A stretch of DNA of 64,000 nt from Vitis vinifera (lineage: Eukaryota > Streptophyta > Magnoliopsida > Vitales > Vitaceae): assembly GCF_030704535.1 (NCBI RefSeq), contig NC_081808.1, forward strand, positions 17,792,501-17,856,500, written 5' to 3'. Shown in pieces: positions 44,030 through 56,171 of the stretch (position 1 is its first letter; every line of letters starts with the position of its first letter). The position numbers and the translations under genes were made by a program. The notes below the pieces were generated by a model. That model made no database searches and was not told where the DNA came from. It saw only the letters and a list, made by a program, of their open reading frames with translations.

Positions 44030-47000
44030 TTTTGATTTTTTGTCTTGACAATGGTTTTGTCAACAAATCAACCAATTGGTCTTATGTATGAACATGTCGA
44101 ACTTGGAGAGAACCACGTTGAACTAGATCACGAACAAAATGGAGATCAATTTGTATGTGTTTCATGTGTGAATGTTGGACTGGATTGAAACTTAGATACG
44201 TAGCACCAAGGTTATCACAGAGTAATAAGGGAGCTATTTTTAGTGGAAAACCTAGCTTGTGAAGAAGTCCAAGAAGTCACATTGTCTCGGATGTCGCATT
44301 TGCAAGAGCTCAATATTCAGCTTTGGTGGTAGATCTTGCAACTGATCTTTGTTTCTTTAAGCTCCATGAAATGGGATTTGGGCCTAAGAAGCTAATATAG
44401 GCAGATGTGGAGGTTCGATCATCAATATTTCCTGCTTAATCGGCATTGGAATAGGTGATTAAAGCTAGAAGTCCAGATTTTGTGAGTTGTATACCATGGA
44501 AGATGGTTTGCTTTAAGTACCAAAGAAGCCTTTTTGTTGCTGTGAAGTGAGTGGTGGTAGGCTTGTGCATGAATTGGGACAACTTGTTGACCGCGAATGA
44601 AATATTTGGATGCGTTAAAGAAAGATACTGAAGGCTGCCAATGATTCTTCAAAATTCAATGTTGTCCACATTTGTTGTGTCATCAAGTAATTTGAGAGAT
44701 TGAGTTGTTGAAAGAGGAGTTGAGACATCTTTGGCACCACTCATGTTGGTATTTGATAGTAACTCTTGAATGTACTTGTGTTGTGAGAGAAATAGTCCTC
44801 TTTGAGTAGGTACAACTTCCACACCAAGAAAAAAATGAAGTAGACCCATATCCTTAAGAGAGAAACGATCTCTCAATTGCTTGATAATTGAAGCCACAAA
44901 ATTTTTGTTATTTCCTGTAATCACAATATCATCGACATACACTAAGAAATAACGGATTATAGAGTCCTTTCGATAAATAAACAAAGACGAATCAGCTCTG
45001 GAATTATCAAACCCAAGCTCAAGCAGTACATTTTTCAATGTAGTGTACCAAGCCCTAGAAGCTTGTTTGAGGCCATATATTGCCTTTTTGAGCCTTCAAA
45101 CATGATTGGGTTTAGATGGATCTTTGAAGCCCGGGGGTTGCATCATATATACAGTCTCAAATAATGCACCATGTAGGCATTATTAACATCCATTTGCCTT
45201 AAATCCCAACCATTCACAACGATAATAGACAAAATGGTTCTAAGGGTGGCTGGTTTAACTACTAGACTGAAGGTCTCTTTGTAATCAAGGTCTGGACATT
45301 GATTATAACCCTTTGCAACTAAGCGGGCTTTGAATCAATCCACTAATCCATCAGGTTTTCTTTTGACCCTAAACACCCACTCGCAGCCCACTGGGTTACA
45401 GTTCAAAGGGATTGGCACTAAATCCCAAGTTCCATGCTTCATGAGAGTTGTAAGCTCACTAGACATAGCATCATGCCACTATGGTTGAGATAAGGCCTGA
45501 CTCACACAGGTTGGTTCGATGGTCTCAGGGAGTGGATGTTTAGACATAGAATTGAGTTGTTTGGGTTTAAAAAATTTGTTCATTGACCGAGTGGTCATTT
45601 GGTGAAGACGTTGAACAAGTGGGTTTTGGGAATTTTCAGTATGTCCTATTGTTTGCTCAACAAGTGAGAAGTAAGAAAGCAATGAGTTTGAATCAAGCAA
45701 ACAAGTATTGGAACTAGAACTTAGAGATGAAGAATTCAAGTGCAAGGAATTTTGACCTAAATTTTCAAATGAAATGATAAGAGAAGAAGAAAGAGGGTTG
45801 AAGAGATTACCTAAGGAGGATGCGTCGATGGCGGCTACACCTTTCAAAGTCGTTGATGCGAGCAGGGGGGCAGATGGCATTGGCAAGGGCACTAGCGTGA
45901 CCTAGGCATCAGGGAATAGAGGGGCATTGTGAGATTCTGGTGTTTGGATTTTTGGTTTGGTATAATACAGAGTGGGAGTGTTTGGTTCGTCGAATAGAAC
46001 ATGCCTAGAAATGTAAATCTTATGAGTTTTAAGGTTAAGACATTTGTAGTCACTTTGGGTTTGAGAGTACCCAATAAACACACAAAGTGAGGATTTTTGC
46101 TGCATTTTATGAGTGTTATAGGGTCGGGTAAGTGGGTAACAGAGACACCCAAATTTTCTTAATTTGAGGTAATTTGGTTTTTGACCAAAGAGAGCTTCAA
46201 AAGGAGAACGATTTTGAAGAAGAGAAGTAGGTTGCCTATTGATTAGATAGGATGTTGTTTGGAAAAGCATGAGGCCAATATGAAAAAGGTAGTGATGTAT
46301 CATGGAGAAGAGTGAGACCCGTTTCAACAAGATGACAATGACGACGCTCGGAGACACCATTTTGTTGCGAAGTGTGTGGGGCGGTGGTATAGTGACCAAT
46401 ACCATTAACCAATAAAAAGGATTTTAAAGGAATGAATTCCCCACCATTATCAGAGTACAAATTTTTTATTTTGGTTTGGAAGCGTGTTTCTACAAGTTTT
46501 TTGAAATGAGGAAAAATTGTAGACACCCCGGATTTTGTAGCCATTGGATAGAACCACATGTATTTTGTGAAGTGGTCAACCAAAATGAGGTAATAATGAG
46601 ATTCGTCGATACCGGTATAATGTGCAGGTCCCCAAACATCAGTATAAATAAGTCCAAGTGGTGCATGACTTTGAAGACTATTGGTATGAAAAGGTTGTTA
46701 ATGTGCTTTATTAATTGAGCATGAACTACATAATCAAGAAAGATTTTTTTCTTTGACACAGGAAGATAAAGATTTTTTTCTTTGACAACGGGAAGAGAAA
46801 AATTCTTAACAAGATGTTGGACTATTCAAAGAGATGGATGCCCAAGACGCTTGTTCCACCCATCAATTGAGGTCCATTCATGCACATTAGCAACCATTTT
46901 GGAAATGGGAGACATCATTGATTCCGGAAAAATGTACACACTATTTTCACATGCTCCTCGAAGTAGAATCGCCCCCGTTATCTTATCATTCACAAAGAAA

Positions 47001-48250
47001 TGAAAATGGTGAAATTCAACAACAACATTATTTTGTTTGGTAAGATGATGAATGAAAATTAAATTTTTGGAAAGGTTTGGAACACAAAAGGTATCACTCA
47101 AGATGAAAGTGCGGTTGGGTGCGTGTGATTCCAAAGAACCAATGTGTGAGATAGTTAAACCTGAACCATCACCAAGAATTACTTCATCGGTACCATCATA
47201 TTCATTGTGAATGGACAAATTTGCAAGATCACCCATTATATTGTGAGGGGTCGCTGAGTCCATGAGCCAAGTTTTGTCTTTTCCGTTAGAAGAGGTTACG
47301 CAGTTGACTGTGAAATCTTTGGACTGGAGTTTAGGACAATGCTTTACGGTATGGCCCATTTGTTCACAAAACTGACAACGTAGCGTGTAACGTTTCTGGT
47401 TGTTATTGGGTTTGCCAGACCCATAGTTGGAGCGACGTCCATCATGTTGGTGGCCATTGGATTGGCGGGCTGAGCTTTGGCCTTGATTACGTTGAGACCC
47501 ATTCGGTTTATAAGACTTCTTTGAGAAGTCACCTCCAGATGAAGGTTGGCCTTTGTTTGTGAAGTTTACTGTCACCACCATCTATTGAGTAGCAACTTCC
47601 AGACGCCAAAGGTAGGATCCGTGACCCTTTAAGAGGTCGTGTTGCTCTTCAAACACCAAGGACTTCTCCCATGCTCAGATAAGTGCAGCAATCTCACTAA
47701 AATTAGGCCCTAACCCATTCAAGACATATAGGGTTAAATCATCATTAGAAATTGGATGATCGATGATGGCGATTTCATCCACCAGAGCCTTCATAGGATG
47801 CAAAAAGTCAAAAATTGACCTATTTCCACGTTGAATCAAGGTGAGTTTCTCCCTGAGTTACATAACCCTTGTTCTTGAACGACTAGCATATAAAGTGTTA
47901 AGTTTATTCCAAGCCTCGTGTGATGTTTTTGTTGTGGCTATGAGCAGTGTGATTGTGGGGGATGTAGAGGCTAGGATGGCACTAAGGATAAGTTTATCAT
48001 GTCGAACCCAATGAGTTTTGTTGAGATCGGTAGTTGAAGTGCCAATGGGAGAAGGCCAAGAAGATATGCCATTGACATAGTCAAGCAAATCATAGCCAAT
48101 AAGGAGTGCTTCGAATTGAGCACGCCATTGAGGAAAAGTGGAAGGTGTTAACTTTTCATTGATTTGGGCAGTGATATTGAGGTCAATAAGTTGTTTATCA
48201 GTGCCGGAAATGGGATGGGTATTGAGTGGGATGGATTCTGAGGAGGAGGA
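44030..48250 (-). pseudogene. copia gag-pol polyprotein, heavily degraded
   Basis: Fragments in order on the minus strand: gag (48295-47858, FPQWRAQFEALLIGYDLLDY), zinc knuckle CQFCEQMGHTVKHC and a protease region (47581-46826, DSATPHNI), integrase (46583-45902, YSDNGGEF and HTSQQNGVSERRH), linker (45892-45479), RT (45038-44649, YVDDIVITG, LHFFLGVEV) and RNase H remnants to about 44030. Multiple stops and frameshifts separate these pieces. It belongs to the same broad copia group as the 14-19 kb element. Confidence 0.92.
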
Positions 48251-48294
48251 TATATTTGGGATCAGATGCTCTTGAGAGAATAGCTCTGATACCA

Positions 48295-48532
48295 TATAGA
48301 AGAAATAACACTGCCGTTTTCAATGAAATTTTTCACACACTTTTATTAATGTAATAAGAGCTTACTTATATACATAGCTAGGAAAAACTATTTACGGCAA
48401 TGTACATCAATTTGTCTACAACTATGCAGCAGTTACAAATTTGTTAAAGTCAATATAGCAAACAACGGTTACAAGAATATACAAAATTGATTTTGAATGA
48501 TCTTGCTTGATTGTAGGCTATCTGTTCAATCA
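48295..48532 (-). repeat. 5' LTR of the older copia element
   Basis: Partner of 43710-43947. Starts TGATTGAACAG on the minus strand. Confidence 0.9.
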
Positions 48533-48537
48533 AGCTC

Positions 48538-49690
48538 TCTAAACTTAAAACAAACACTACTTACACAGTTGAGAGTGAGTTGTTACAAAGAGGAAGTGTA
48601 ATAGAAAGGAAAAGAATTTGAAAAAAGTGGAAAAAATAACTAATTCATAATTACTTTTAAAATTATGATTCTGTTTGATAATTCAAATATGAAAATTAGT
48701 TTTCTCAATTATTTTTATTAAGGAATTATATGTTTATAGACAATACAATAATTATTATTCAAAATATTTGAAAAAAAAAACTGAAATTACTTCTTATTCT
48801 AAAAATTCAGTAGTAAAAAGTTTGTTGAACATGTTTTCTAAGTAGAAAAAGTATTTACTATCCTAGAAAGGGAAAAAATGTTTTTAAAAATAGTTTTGAC
48901 TAGGTTCTAAGATTTTCCTTTTTATTTTAGCCATTTATAAAATATTTTAGAATTAAATGAGTAAATTATCATTTGAAATCATGTTTGACAAAAATAATTA
49001 GTCAAGGTATAAAAATTTAATATATTAATTTACACGTACATGGATATTTATGTGATATACATTTTCTATATTTTATATTAAAAATAGAAACTTATATATA
49101 AAATATAAGAACTTTTGTGCAAGAAATATAAATTTACCTATATCTATCTCAATATTTCAAAATTTTGAGGAAGATTTTTTTTTTTTTTCACTTCATGGAA
49201 TTTTAAAAAATGTTTTCATATATACAGGCAATGCATCTTTTTTTGGGTATAAAATTCATGGATTTTATATAGGAATTTTTTATTCTTAAAAGTAAAAAAA
49301 AAGCAAATATTTCCATAGGAATTTTTATTTTTAAAAATAAAAACAATTTGTTTTCTTTGCTTGGGCTCTTTGGGTGGGCAAAGTAAAATTTTCAAAATTT
49401 TTAATACAAACATGAAGAATAGATAGTAATTTTTTAAAAAAGAATTTAAATAAGGATTCTAACATGATAATAAAAATAGAAATCATGTATATTTATGTTA
49501 AAAAAACTATGGTAGTACATTTGCCTTCTATTTTGAAAAAAATAATTGATTTAAAACATTAAATTTCTATATTTGCTTGGATTCTTCTAAAATTTTGATG
49601 AAATTATGTGGTTTTACTATTTTTATTAAGAATAAAAATTAAAATAAAATTCAAGTAAATTAAATTAGTACTTTATTTAGGTTTTTATAT
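48538..49690. other. AT-rich intergenic DNA
   Basis: No gene. The last 150 bp or so (from about 49560) are shared, diverged, with the region upstream of the second kelch-like gene (60440-60560), so the tandem duplication reaches at least that far. Confidence 0.55.
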
Positions 49691-49912
49691 TTATCTAAAA
49701 TTAAAGGGTAAAAGTGTCTTTCTCTTGATGAGCATTCTCGTCTTAACGATAAAACTGAAAATTGCGCGGGCATTTTCTCCTATTAACAGCTTTCAAAACC
49801 GTTAACGTTCTCTTTACTTCTCTTCTTGATTCTCCTTGCTTCCCGAAATCTGAACCAGAGGAATAAACCCTAAACCTAGCAATTGAGATTTTTTGCGGAG
49901 CACGGAGAGAAG
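49690..49912 (+). promoter_or_regulatory. Conserved upstream region and 5' UTR of kelch-like gene 1
   Basis: Shares with 62070-62283 the words AAAAGTGTCTTT, GAAAATTGCGC, GGCATTT, CAAAACCGTTAACGTTC and GAACCAGA. A telo-box AAACCCTAAA lies at 49865-49874 and a GCGCGGGCA (E2F-like) word at about 49765. Function is inferred from conservation between paralogues only. Confidence 0.5.
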
Positions 49913-50989
49913 ATGGAAGGCGAAGGTGTGCTGCTGATAGCGACCAAACAACGTCTGCTTGTCGTCGACTTGACGAAGTTGCAAAACCTTGACTCCACAG
50001 ATACCGAATTTCCGGCAGCGCCGCTATCGGCCGTGGAAGTGTTCAATTTCGTGGAGAAGGGGTTTCCCTTTGGAGCGAGTTTTTTTATGCGGGAATCCAA
50101 ACTGTACATGGTCGGCGGTGAAAAAACTCGCGCCGGATTATCACAAGAAGAGCTTTGTACTCCATCCAGCGCCAATCTTGATGAATCGTTTGGGGAAAGA
50201 GGACTTTCTCCGTATATCTACTTTTCGGATCTCACGACGCTGGATTCCATCACCCAATTCTGCGAGCACACTCTCACCATGCTTGCGCCAAAGACCAGCC
50301 CCATTATCGAAGAGATTGAAGGCAAGATTTACGCGCTCTCGGGTCCTTCTTGCCACTATGAAGATTTCTTGCCGGCCCCCGCGTTTGAGGTTTATGATCC
50401 ATCACTTGACCTATTGGAGGCCCTGCCTCTTCCTCTCTTCTACCAGGAAAATAGTTATGATGGCTCTGATAATATTATACGTGACTACTCTGTTGTGGGA
50501 ACCACCATTTATGTGCGGGCTGGTGACAATTATTATTCTTACAGCGTCAATGACAGAAAATGGGATTTTCTAGGGAATTCAGAGCATGAAATACCCGTCC
50601 AGGCACCTTTGCTGCCTGGTATTAATGGCAAGTTTGTGCCTGCTTACAAAGACATCCTCATCTGCTTTTCTCTCCATGCCCTGTCTGCATTGATGCTCCC
50701 TCAAGATGGGGGTCCTCCTTTAATTCAGTTTTTGCATGAGGTGTACGAAGATCGTCTTGATATGCATTCATGGAGGGAAGTGGGAGCGGTTGTTGCAATA
50801 GGTGAGCATGCGATGTGCGTCATCAGGCCTAAAGTAGTAGAAATTGAAAATGTCATCCTCCACCGCATTTATGTGGCCACTTTTCGTGTGGAGAAACTGA
50901 ATTCCTCATCTCCAGCTCCCAAGCTAGCCAAGACTGCTTCTAACTCCCAAACTTCTGATCATGATAGTGGTAATTGTCATTATAGATAG
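49913..50989 (+). CDS. Kelch-like beta-propeller protein 1 (358 aa, C-terminal tail lost)
   Basis: Starts MEGEGVLLIATKQRLLVVDL. The frame also stays open upstream to a TTG at 49883, but the ATG at 49913 aligns with the ATGs of both paralogues. The body has kelch-type blades: FPFGASFFMRESKLYMVGG, KIYALSGPS, AFEVYDPSLD and YYSYSVNDRKWDF. It ends DSGNCHYR at a TAG. The conserved tail of the paralogues (SVTCLSKGFYNLPEWG then SAFFHRW) is still readable at 51133-51225 in another frame, behind several stops, and has no stop codon of its own at the equivalent place. This is either a truncated gene or one that needs an unusual splice. No F-box is visible, and the molecular role is unknown. Confidence 0.85.
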   Translation: MEGEGVLLIATKQRLLVVDLTKLQNLDSTDTEFPAAPLSAVEVFNFVEKGFPFGASFFMRESKLYMVGGEKTRAGLSQEELCTPSSANLDESFGERGLSPYIYFSDLTTLDSITQFCEHTLTMLAPKTSPIIEEIEGKIYALSGPSCHYEDFLPAPAFEVYDPSLDLLEALPLPLFYQENSYDGSDNIIRDYSVVGTTIYVRAGDNYYSYSVNDRKWDFLGNSEHEIPVQAPLLPGINGKFVPAYKDILICFSLHALSALMLPQDGGPPLIQFLHEVYEDRLDMHSWREVGAVVAIGEHAMCVIRPKVVEIENVILHRIYVATFRVEKLNSSSPAPKLAKTASNSQTSDHDSGNCHYR

Positions 50990-51046
50990 TCATGTTATTT
51001 TAAGTATAGATATCATGTTATTTAAGTAAAGAATTCTATGTTGTAG

Positions 51047-51230
51047 ATGTTCAAGACACAGCTGATTCATCACCTATTCAAGATAGTGATAATTCGGCAC
51101 CCATTCAAGATAGTAATCATTCAGTACCCTTCTTGTCTGTTACATGCCTCAGCAAAGGTTTCTATAACCTCCCTGAATGGGGTTGTGAAAGGCCTAAAAT
51201 TCGCAGTGCCTTCTTCCATCGATGGTCTGT
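51047..51230 (+). pseudogene. Detached C-terminal tail of kelch-like gene 1
   Basis: Reads DSSPIQDSDNSAPIQDSNHS then the conserved tail LSVTCLSKGFYNLPEWGCER and SAFFHRW. Separated from the body by about 57 bp with stops in every relevant frame. A GT...AG pair at 50988 and 51046 exists, but joining them creates an immediate stop. Confidence 0.75.
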
Positions 51231-51269
51231 CTTCACTCTCCTCTCTTTGTACATTACTAGTTTAATTTG

Positions 51270-52905
51270 TCTATGGCATCTTCGTGCATGTTCAGGAGTA
51301 TCAGAAATGCTTTTCTTGGACATTTCTATGGTAATTCCAAGGATCAAAAGATTGTTATTTCTATTGTTCATTTAAGTTCATTGTTATTTCTACGACAAAG
51401 CATGAATCTACCATCCATGTGTTTATTGTGTGGATAATACTTGTGCTTGCACGATGACATTGGGAAGCATTCGTGAAGTATCATCTTATTGCAGGTCTAA
51501 AGTTTCTCCAGAGTAAGCTTGTTGATTGGTTTGAGGATTGAGCTGTCAAGGTGGTTGTTTCCTGTAATTTGGGCTGAGTAGGGAAGAAGTCAACCAATTC
51601 ACTTAGAGTTCAGTTCTTTTGATGGTTTAAATATTCTCTGTCAATGGCCTCAAACTAGTCTCTATCCTTCTATGTTGAAAAATGCTTCAATTCCTTTTCA
51701 CATTCTTTTGTGTAGATGTCATTTTGCCAATATTTTCAATTTGTATAGATGCCATTTGGCAAATATTTTCAATGATACTGTTTTCTCCATTTGTGAAAAT
51801 GTGTCCTTTCCAACCAATACAGTTGATTTTCTATTATTTTTCTCCTTTCTTCCCATACAGTTTTGACAATTGAAAATTGATTTTCAAAACTCCATTTAGT
51901 TTTTTCAATATCTACTAGAGAATTGTTTGAAAGGGATTTACAAGGATCAAAGAATAAAAGTGTGTTTGGGAGTGATTTTAAAAAACGTTTATAGTATTTT
52001 TAACATTTGAATTATAAAATTTTTCAAGTATTAGAAATATTAAAAACGCCTCCTAGAATCATTACCAAACGGATTCTAAGGCAAATGGAGGCTCTACTTT
52101 AGTTTTCTTTCGGATTGTTAAATGTTTCATTTTCTTTTTCTTATTCTACAAAAAGGTAAATTTCAGGTTACATTTATATGACCATCATTTAACTATTGCA
52201 ATGCAGGTCACATGGATATGGCCAACTTGGACATTGGTCATGGTCTGAGAAATGAAAATTGTTTTTAGAAAATGAAAACTAAAAAAACACTTTCCAAATC
52301 AAAAGCAACGAAAAAGGAGCTTTTTTTGGAAAGTATAATTAAAAACGATAGTTAAGAAGGTGGAGCGGCCAGAACGTTCAAGCATTTGATTTAGACTAGT
52401 TAATGTAGTTTTCCATTGTTTCCAATTTTCCTAATAAAATATGATTTCCAATTTGAATGGAAGTCCACTAGAGTTTATCTCCTCTCTATATATATTTCTC
52501 ATATTGCATGATTTCACGTTATGTGCCAAAGCTTTACTTCACTATCCTCTAAACTTAACCCAACATTACTACAAAGAAAAATTAAAATTTGTTGAGTTCA
52601 AGGTAGCAAGATTGTATCCCCTCAAGTTGTTGAGGAGCCCACTAAGGAGCATGGAGCTGCCCTTTCGTTAACATAAGAGTAGATACGGATATTGACAAGG
52701 TAAGTCTCAAGTAATAGCAACTCTTAGGTAAAACTTTATACCTATTTTTTTTAATATTTAGTAGATTTTAGCTCTACGGCCTTGAATTTTTGGTTTTTAT
52801 ATTTGTGAAGTCTTTGGGAAGGCTTTGTGGATGGTTTTTCAAGTAAACTATATCATTTTATGTGATTGAATGTTCTTTGTTCTTATTGATTAATTATATT
52901 CTATT
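51270..52905. other. Intergenic, no gene recognised
   Basis: AT-rich. A word ATCCCCTCAAG...TTGAG...CCCACTAA(A/G)GAG at about 52617-52660 recurs at about 54797-54835, suggesting remnants of one older repeat on both sides of the MITE-like element. Confidence 0.45.
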
Positions 52906-52911
52906 ATATAT

Positions 52912-53566
52912 ATATAATAAAAGCAGAAGTTTTGGGCAAATATTTAGTTCACCAATGGATCTACCTATTTCATCCAATTTTAATGGTGGTCCCTTGCAAA
53001 ATTCGACTGCATTCCAAACCTCATTCCCCTTCCATTCTTGAAAGGAATTCAATATGGGCTTTATAGTGGGGATAATTATTGTCATCAAAATAAATTATTG
53101 TCATCAAAATATGGTGAATTTTTATGAATGGCTCCACTCTTTGTGGTTCCATGATTTAAGATCTTAACGGAACAAAATATATATATTTAAAATTTTTCCG
53201 ATTTGGATACGAATAGAGGGTTTAAGATCTTATACGTTGAAATTACATAGTGGGGGAGAGGATGAATAGGTACTTAAATATTTGTCCAAAACTTCTCGCT
53301 TTTATTATATATATATATATCCAAATCGGAAAATTTTTAAAATAAATTTTTTTTTTGTTCCGTTAAGATCTTAAATCATGGAACCACAAAGAGTGGAGTC
53401 ATTCATAAAAATTCACCATATATTTTGATGACAATAATTATCCCCACTAAAAAGCCCATATTGAATTCCTTTTGAGAATGGAAGGGGAATGGGGTTTGGT
53501 CGAATTTTGTAAGGGACCAGCATCAAAATTGGATGAAATAGGTATATCCATTGGTGAACTAAAACT
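52912..53566. mobile_element. MITE-like nested inverted-repeat element
   Basis: The stretch 52933-53210 is repeated in inverse orientation at 53326-53566 (CACCAATGG...ATTTCATCC and the inverse GGATGAAAT...CCATTGGTG; AAATTTTTCCGATTTGGA and its inverse). In addition, AAGTTTTGGGCAAATATTTA near the left end has an inverse copy TAAATATTTGTCCAAAACTT at about 53275-53295. (TA)n runs sit at the left end and at the centre. No coding potential. Total about 650 bp with arms of about 250 bp. The superfamily is not determined. Confidence 0.65.
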
Positions 53567-55030
53567 AATATTATTTTAGAAAATAATAATATTTAGTAAT
53601 AGTTTATTTAAAATTAAGTATAAGCAAACAAAATTTATTTTTCAACTTATGGAAATAAACTAATTTTTTTTATTGCATAAATACATTTATTATCCAATTG
53701 AGGATATGATTATTTCGTGCATTCTAATTAAGAAAATTCTGATCCACCTTAGCAGATGGATAGGTGGCTTGTCATTGTTAAGTCATGGGTGTCATCACAA
53801 CTTGGCCTGAGCTTTATATGTTTTGCCCCTCTGGATAGAGCAAGAGGGTTTTCAGGTGCTATTTTGTTGTTTTTGCTACCTCGTCAATGTTTATGTGATG
53901 ATGGTTTAGGTCCTTTTGGGTTTGATACTTTCATGTGTATTTGGATATTCGATGTATTTTGGACATCTTCATCACTTATTTATGATATTTTATGCTCCCT
54001 ATATTTTAGTACTTCTCACTTTCCTTCTTTATCTTTGGTCATTTTTGTGATAGAAAGGGGGAGAATGACACATGCATGAATGATCTTCCGATTATTTATC
54101 TTGATTATACTTGTGATTATATCTAATTGTTTATCAAGCCATGATTTTTTGGTCTGTGGCTTGTTTTATTTAACATATGATTTGTACATTTTTCTCTTAT
54201 GCATTACCTTTTCAATTGCATTGTTGTTTGAGTGTGTGCATGTCATAGGTTTTTAGTATCATGCAGGATTTACTTCATGACAAGTGGTTTAGGGTTAGGA
54301 TATTTGGTTTAAACATGTCAACTTATGAGTGATATGTAAACTTCGTTTGAGAGTATTGAGGGGTTCATATAATCATTATTTTGTCACAAATTGCCAAAGG
54401 AATGGGGTCAAATTTGCTAAAAAGTATTAAGGGGGTTAATGAGCTAGACTAGTTAGTTTAATATGGTTAAGTTTGTTCGGTAAATAATAGCATGCTTAGG
54501 TGTATTATGAGCTAATTCGCATAAGAGGTTTGAATTTGAATCGAAAAAACAAAAAATCAAGAGTTTTCAATTGCTCATAATAAATTTTGTGCAATTAAGA
54601 TGGTCTTAATTTTTATTTTTTTTCATCTATCACTCATGGCTCAACCCACTATGTTTATTTTGACTATAGATATACTCATTAGTTGTGGTTTTACATGCCA
54701 TACACCCTAGAGTTCATTTTCATTATTCTTTATGCATTTCTAGCACTCTCAAAACCTCCACTTCGATTGAGATTGATCATGGTAGTTGGTCACATCCCCT
54801 CAAGACATTGAGAAGTCCACTAAAGAGTTTGTGGGTGGTGCACCACATGTGGACATGACGACTAGATTTTGGTTGGTGTAAGACCCTTGGGAGAAGGTAG
54901 CATTTGATCTAAATAAAACTAAGAATAGACGATTGGCCCATGGTTTTTACATCATTGAGTTTTTGAAAGCCTCTCTTGGTGATTTTTCATATACACCATG
55001 TGTCAATTATGAAATTGTTCCTTAAGTATT
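53567..55030. other. Intergenic, possible old retroelement remnant
   Basis: Contains an unassigned frame (53756-54079) ending at a purine tract AAAGGGGGAGAATGACAC (about 54055) of the kind found next to 3' LTRs. Another stretch near 54885-55020 reads NKTKNRRLAHGFYIIEFLKA. I could not assign either to a family. Confidence 0.35.
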
Positions 55031-56171
55031 AGCTATATATGTTGATCAAAGAGCTAATATAACATTTACAAATCAAAATTTTGTGTTAAAAGAAGAAGAA
55101 TATATATTCTTCTCCCTTTTAAGTGGTTTCGTGAATCAATATCAAAACTTTCAAGTAGTTTTAAGATAGGGATATAAATTATCTTTGATTGTTTACATGT
55201 TAGTGATATAAACAATGCATTATAAAGAATCTTAAAAAAAAAAAAAATTTAAATCCAATACTCAAGTTAATAAGGTAGGATAGATTTGTATATTTCCAAA
55301 TTTTTTATAAGAAAAGTCCGGAAGAATGTTCTTTTCTTGAAAATATTAAAGTATTTTTACTTTTTTATAGTCAAGAAATATTAGGGTCTATTTGATAACT
55401 ATTTTAAAAAATATTTCTTAGAAAAATTTTGAAAAAAGTTTTTAAAAATTATTTTATGATGTTTTGTAGAATAAAAGTTTATTTAAAACCTAAAATGTTT
55501 TTAATGTTTATTTAATTAGTATTCCTTTGGCAAAGGACTAAAGGAAGAACCCCACACACCTTGAGATATTTGAAACAACCCTTGATTCAAAATATTTAGA
55601 GTATCTTTGGGAATTGTTTTTTAAAACGGTTTTTTGTTCTTCCAAAACAAAAATATAAAAAATATGTTTGATAATCAAAAAGTATTTTTGTTCTTAGTTG
55701 TTTTCAGATAACATCTTTTAGTTATTTTTTATTATTTTTACTTATTTTTTAAGAGTTGTTTTAAGAAATAATTATACAAACACGTATAATGATTAAAAAT
55801 AAAATACTAAATATAAAAATTATTTTAAAGCATATTAAAAATATTAAAAATGAATTAAAAATATTTTAAATTTCAAACAACTTTTGTTCTACAAATATTA
55901 GAGAATAGTTTTCAAAGACTGTTCATAACGACTATTTTTCATAATTTTTTTTAAAAATAATTATCGTACAATTTAATGTGTTTGGGTATACTTTCTAATT
56001 TTTATGTTTAAAATTAGAAAATAATATTAACTTTTATATAAGATATAAAAATCGTTAAAGAATTTTATTTTTTAAAAAAAAGAAATGATTTTTCAAACTA
56101 TTTAAAAAAAAATAAGATATCAAGAAAGTTTTACTATATTGACTAATTTAAAAAATAAAAATTTAGTTTAT
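55031..56171. other. AT-rich intergenic DNA
   Basis: Homopolymer-rich, no gene or clear repeat structure seen. Confidence 0.55.

Larger units (their letters stand above)
43705..48537 (-). mobile_element. Decayed Ty1/copia element with both LTRs
   Basis: 238-bp LTRs at 43710-43947 and 48295-48532 flank gag-pol remnants on the minus strand. Near-matching target sites GGCTC (43705-43709) and AGCTC (48533-48537) bound it. A primer site TGGTATCAGAGC (minus strand, 48283-48294) abuts the upstream LTR. By eye the LTRs differ at about 15 of 238 positions, so it is much older than the copia element at 14-19 kb. The LTR starts TG and ends TA, another non-canonical terminus. Confidence 0.93.

Noticed and set aside
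49883-49912. Upstream extension of kelch-like gene 1 to a TTG codon (similar extensions for genes 2 and 3)
   Set aside because: The ATG 10 or 25 codons later aligns across all three copies. TTG is not expected as a plant nuclear start.
50988-51046. Short intron that would reunite the kelch-like gene 1 body and tail
   Set aside because: Joining at the visible GT and AG creates an immediate TAA stop, and the equivalent sequence is coding in gene 3.
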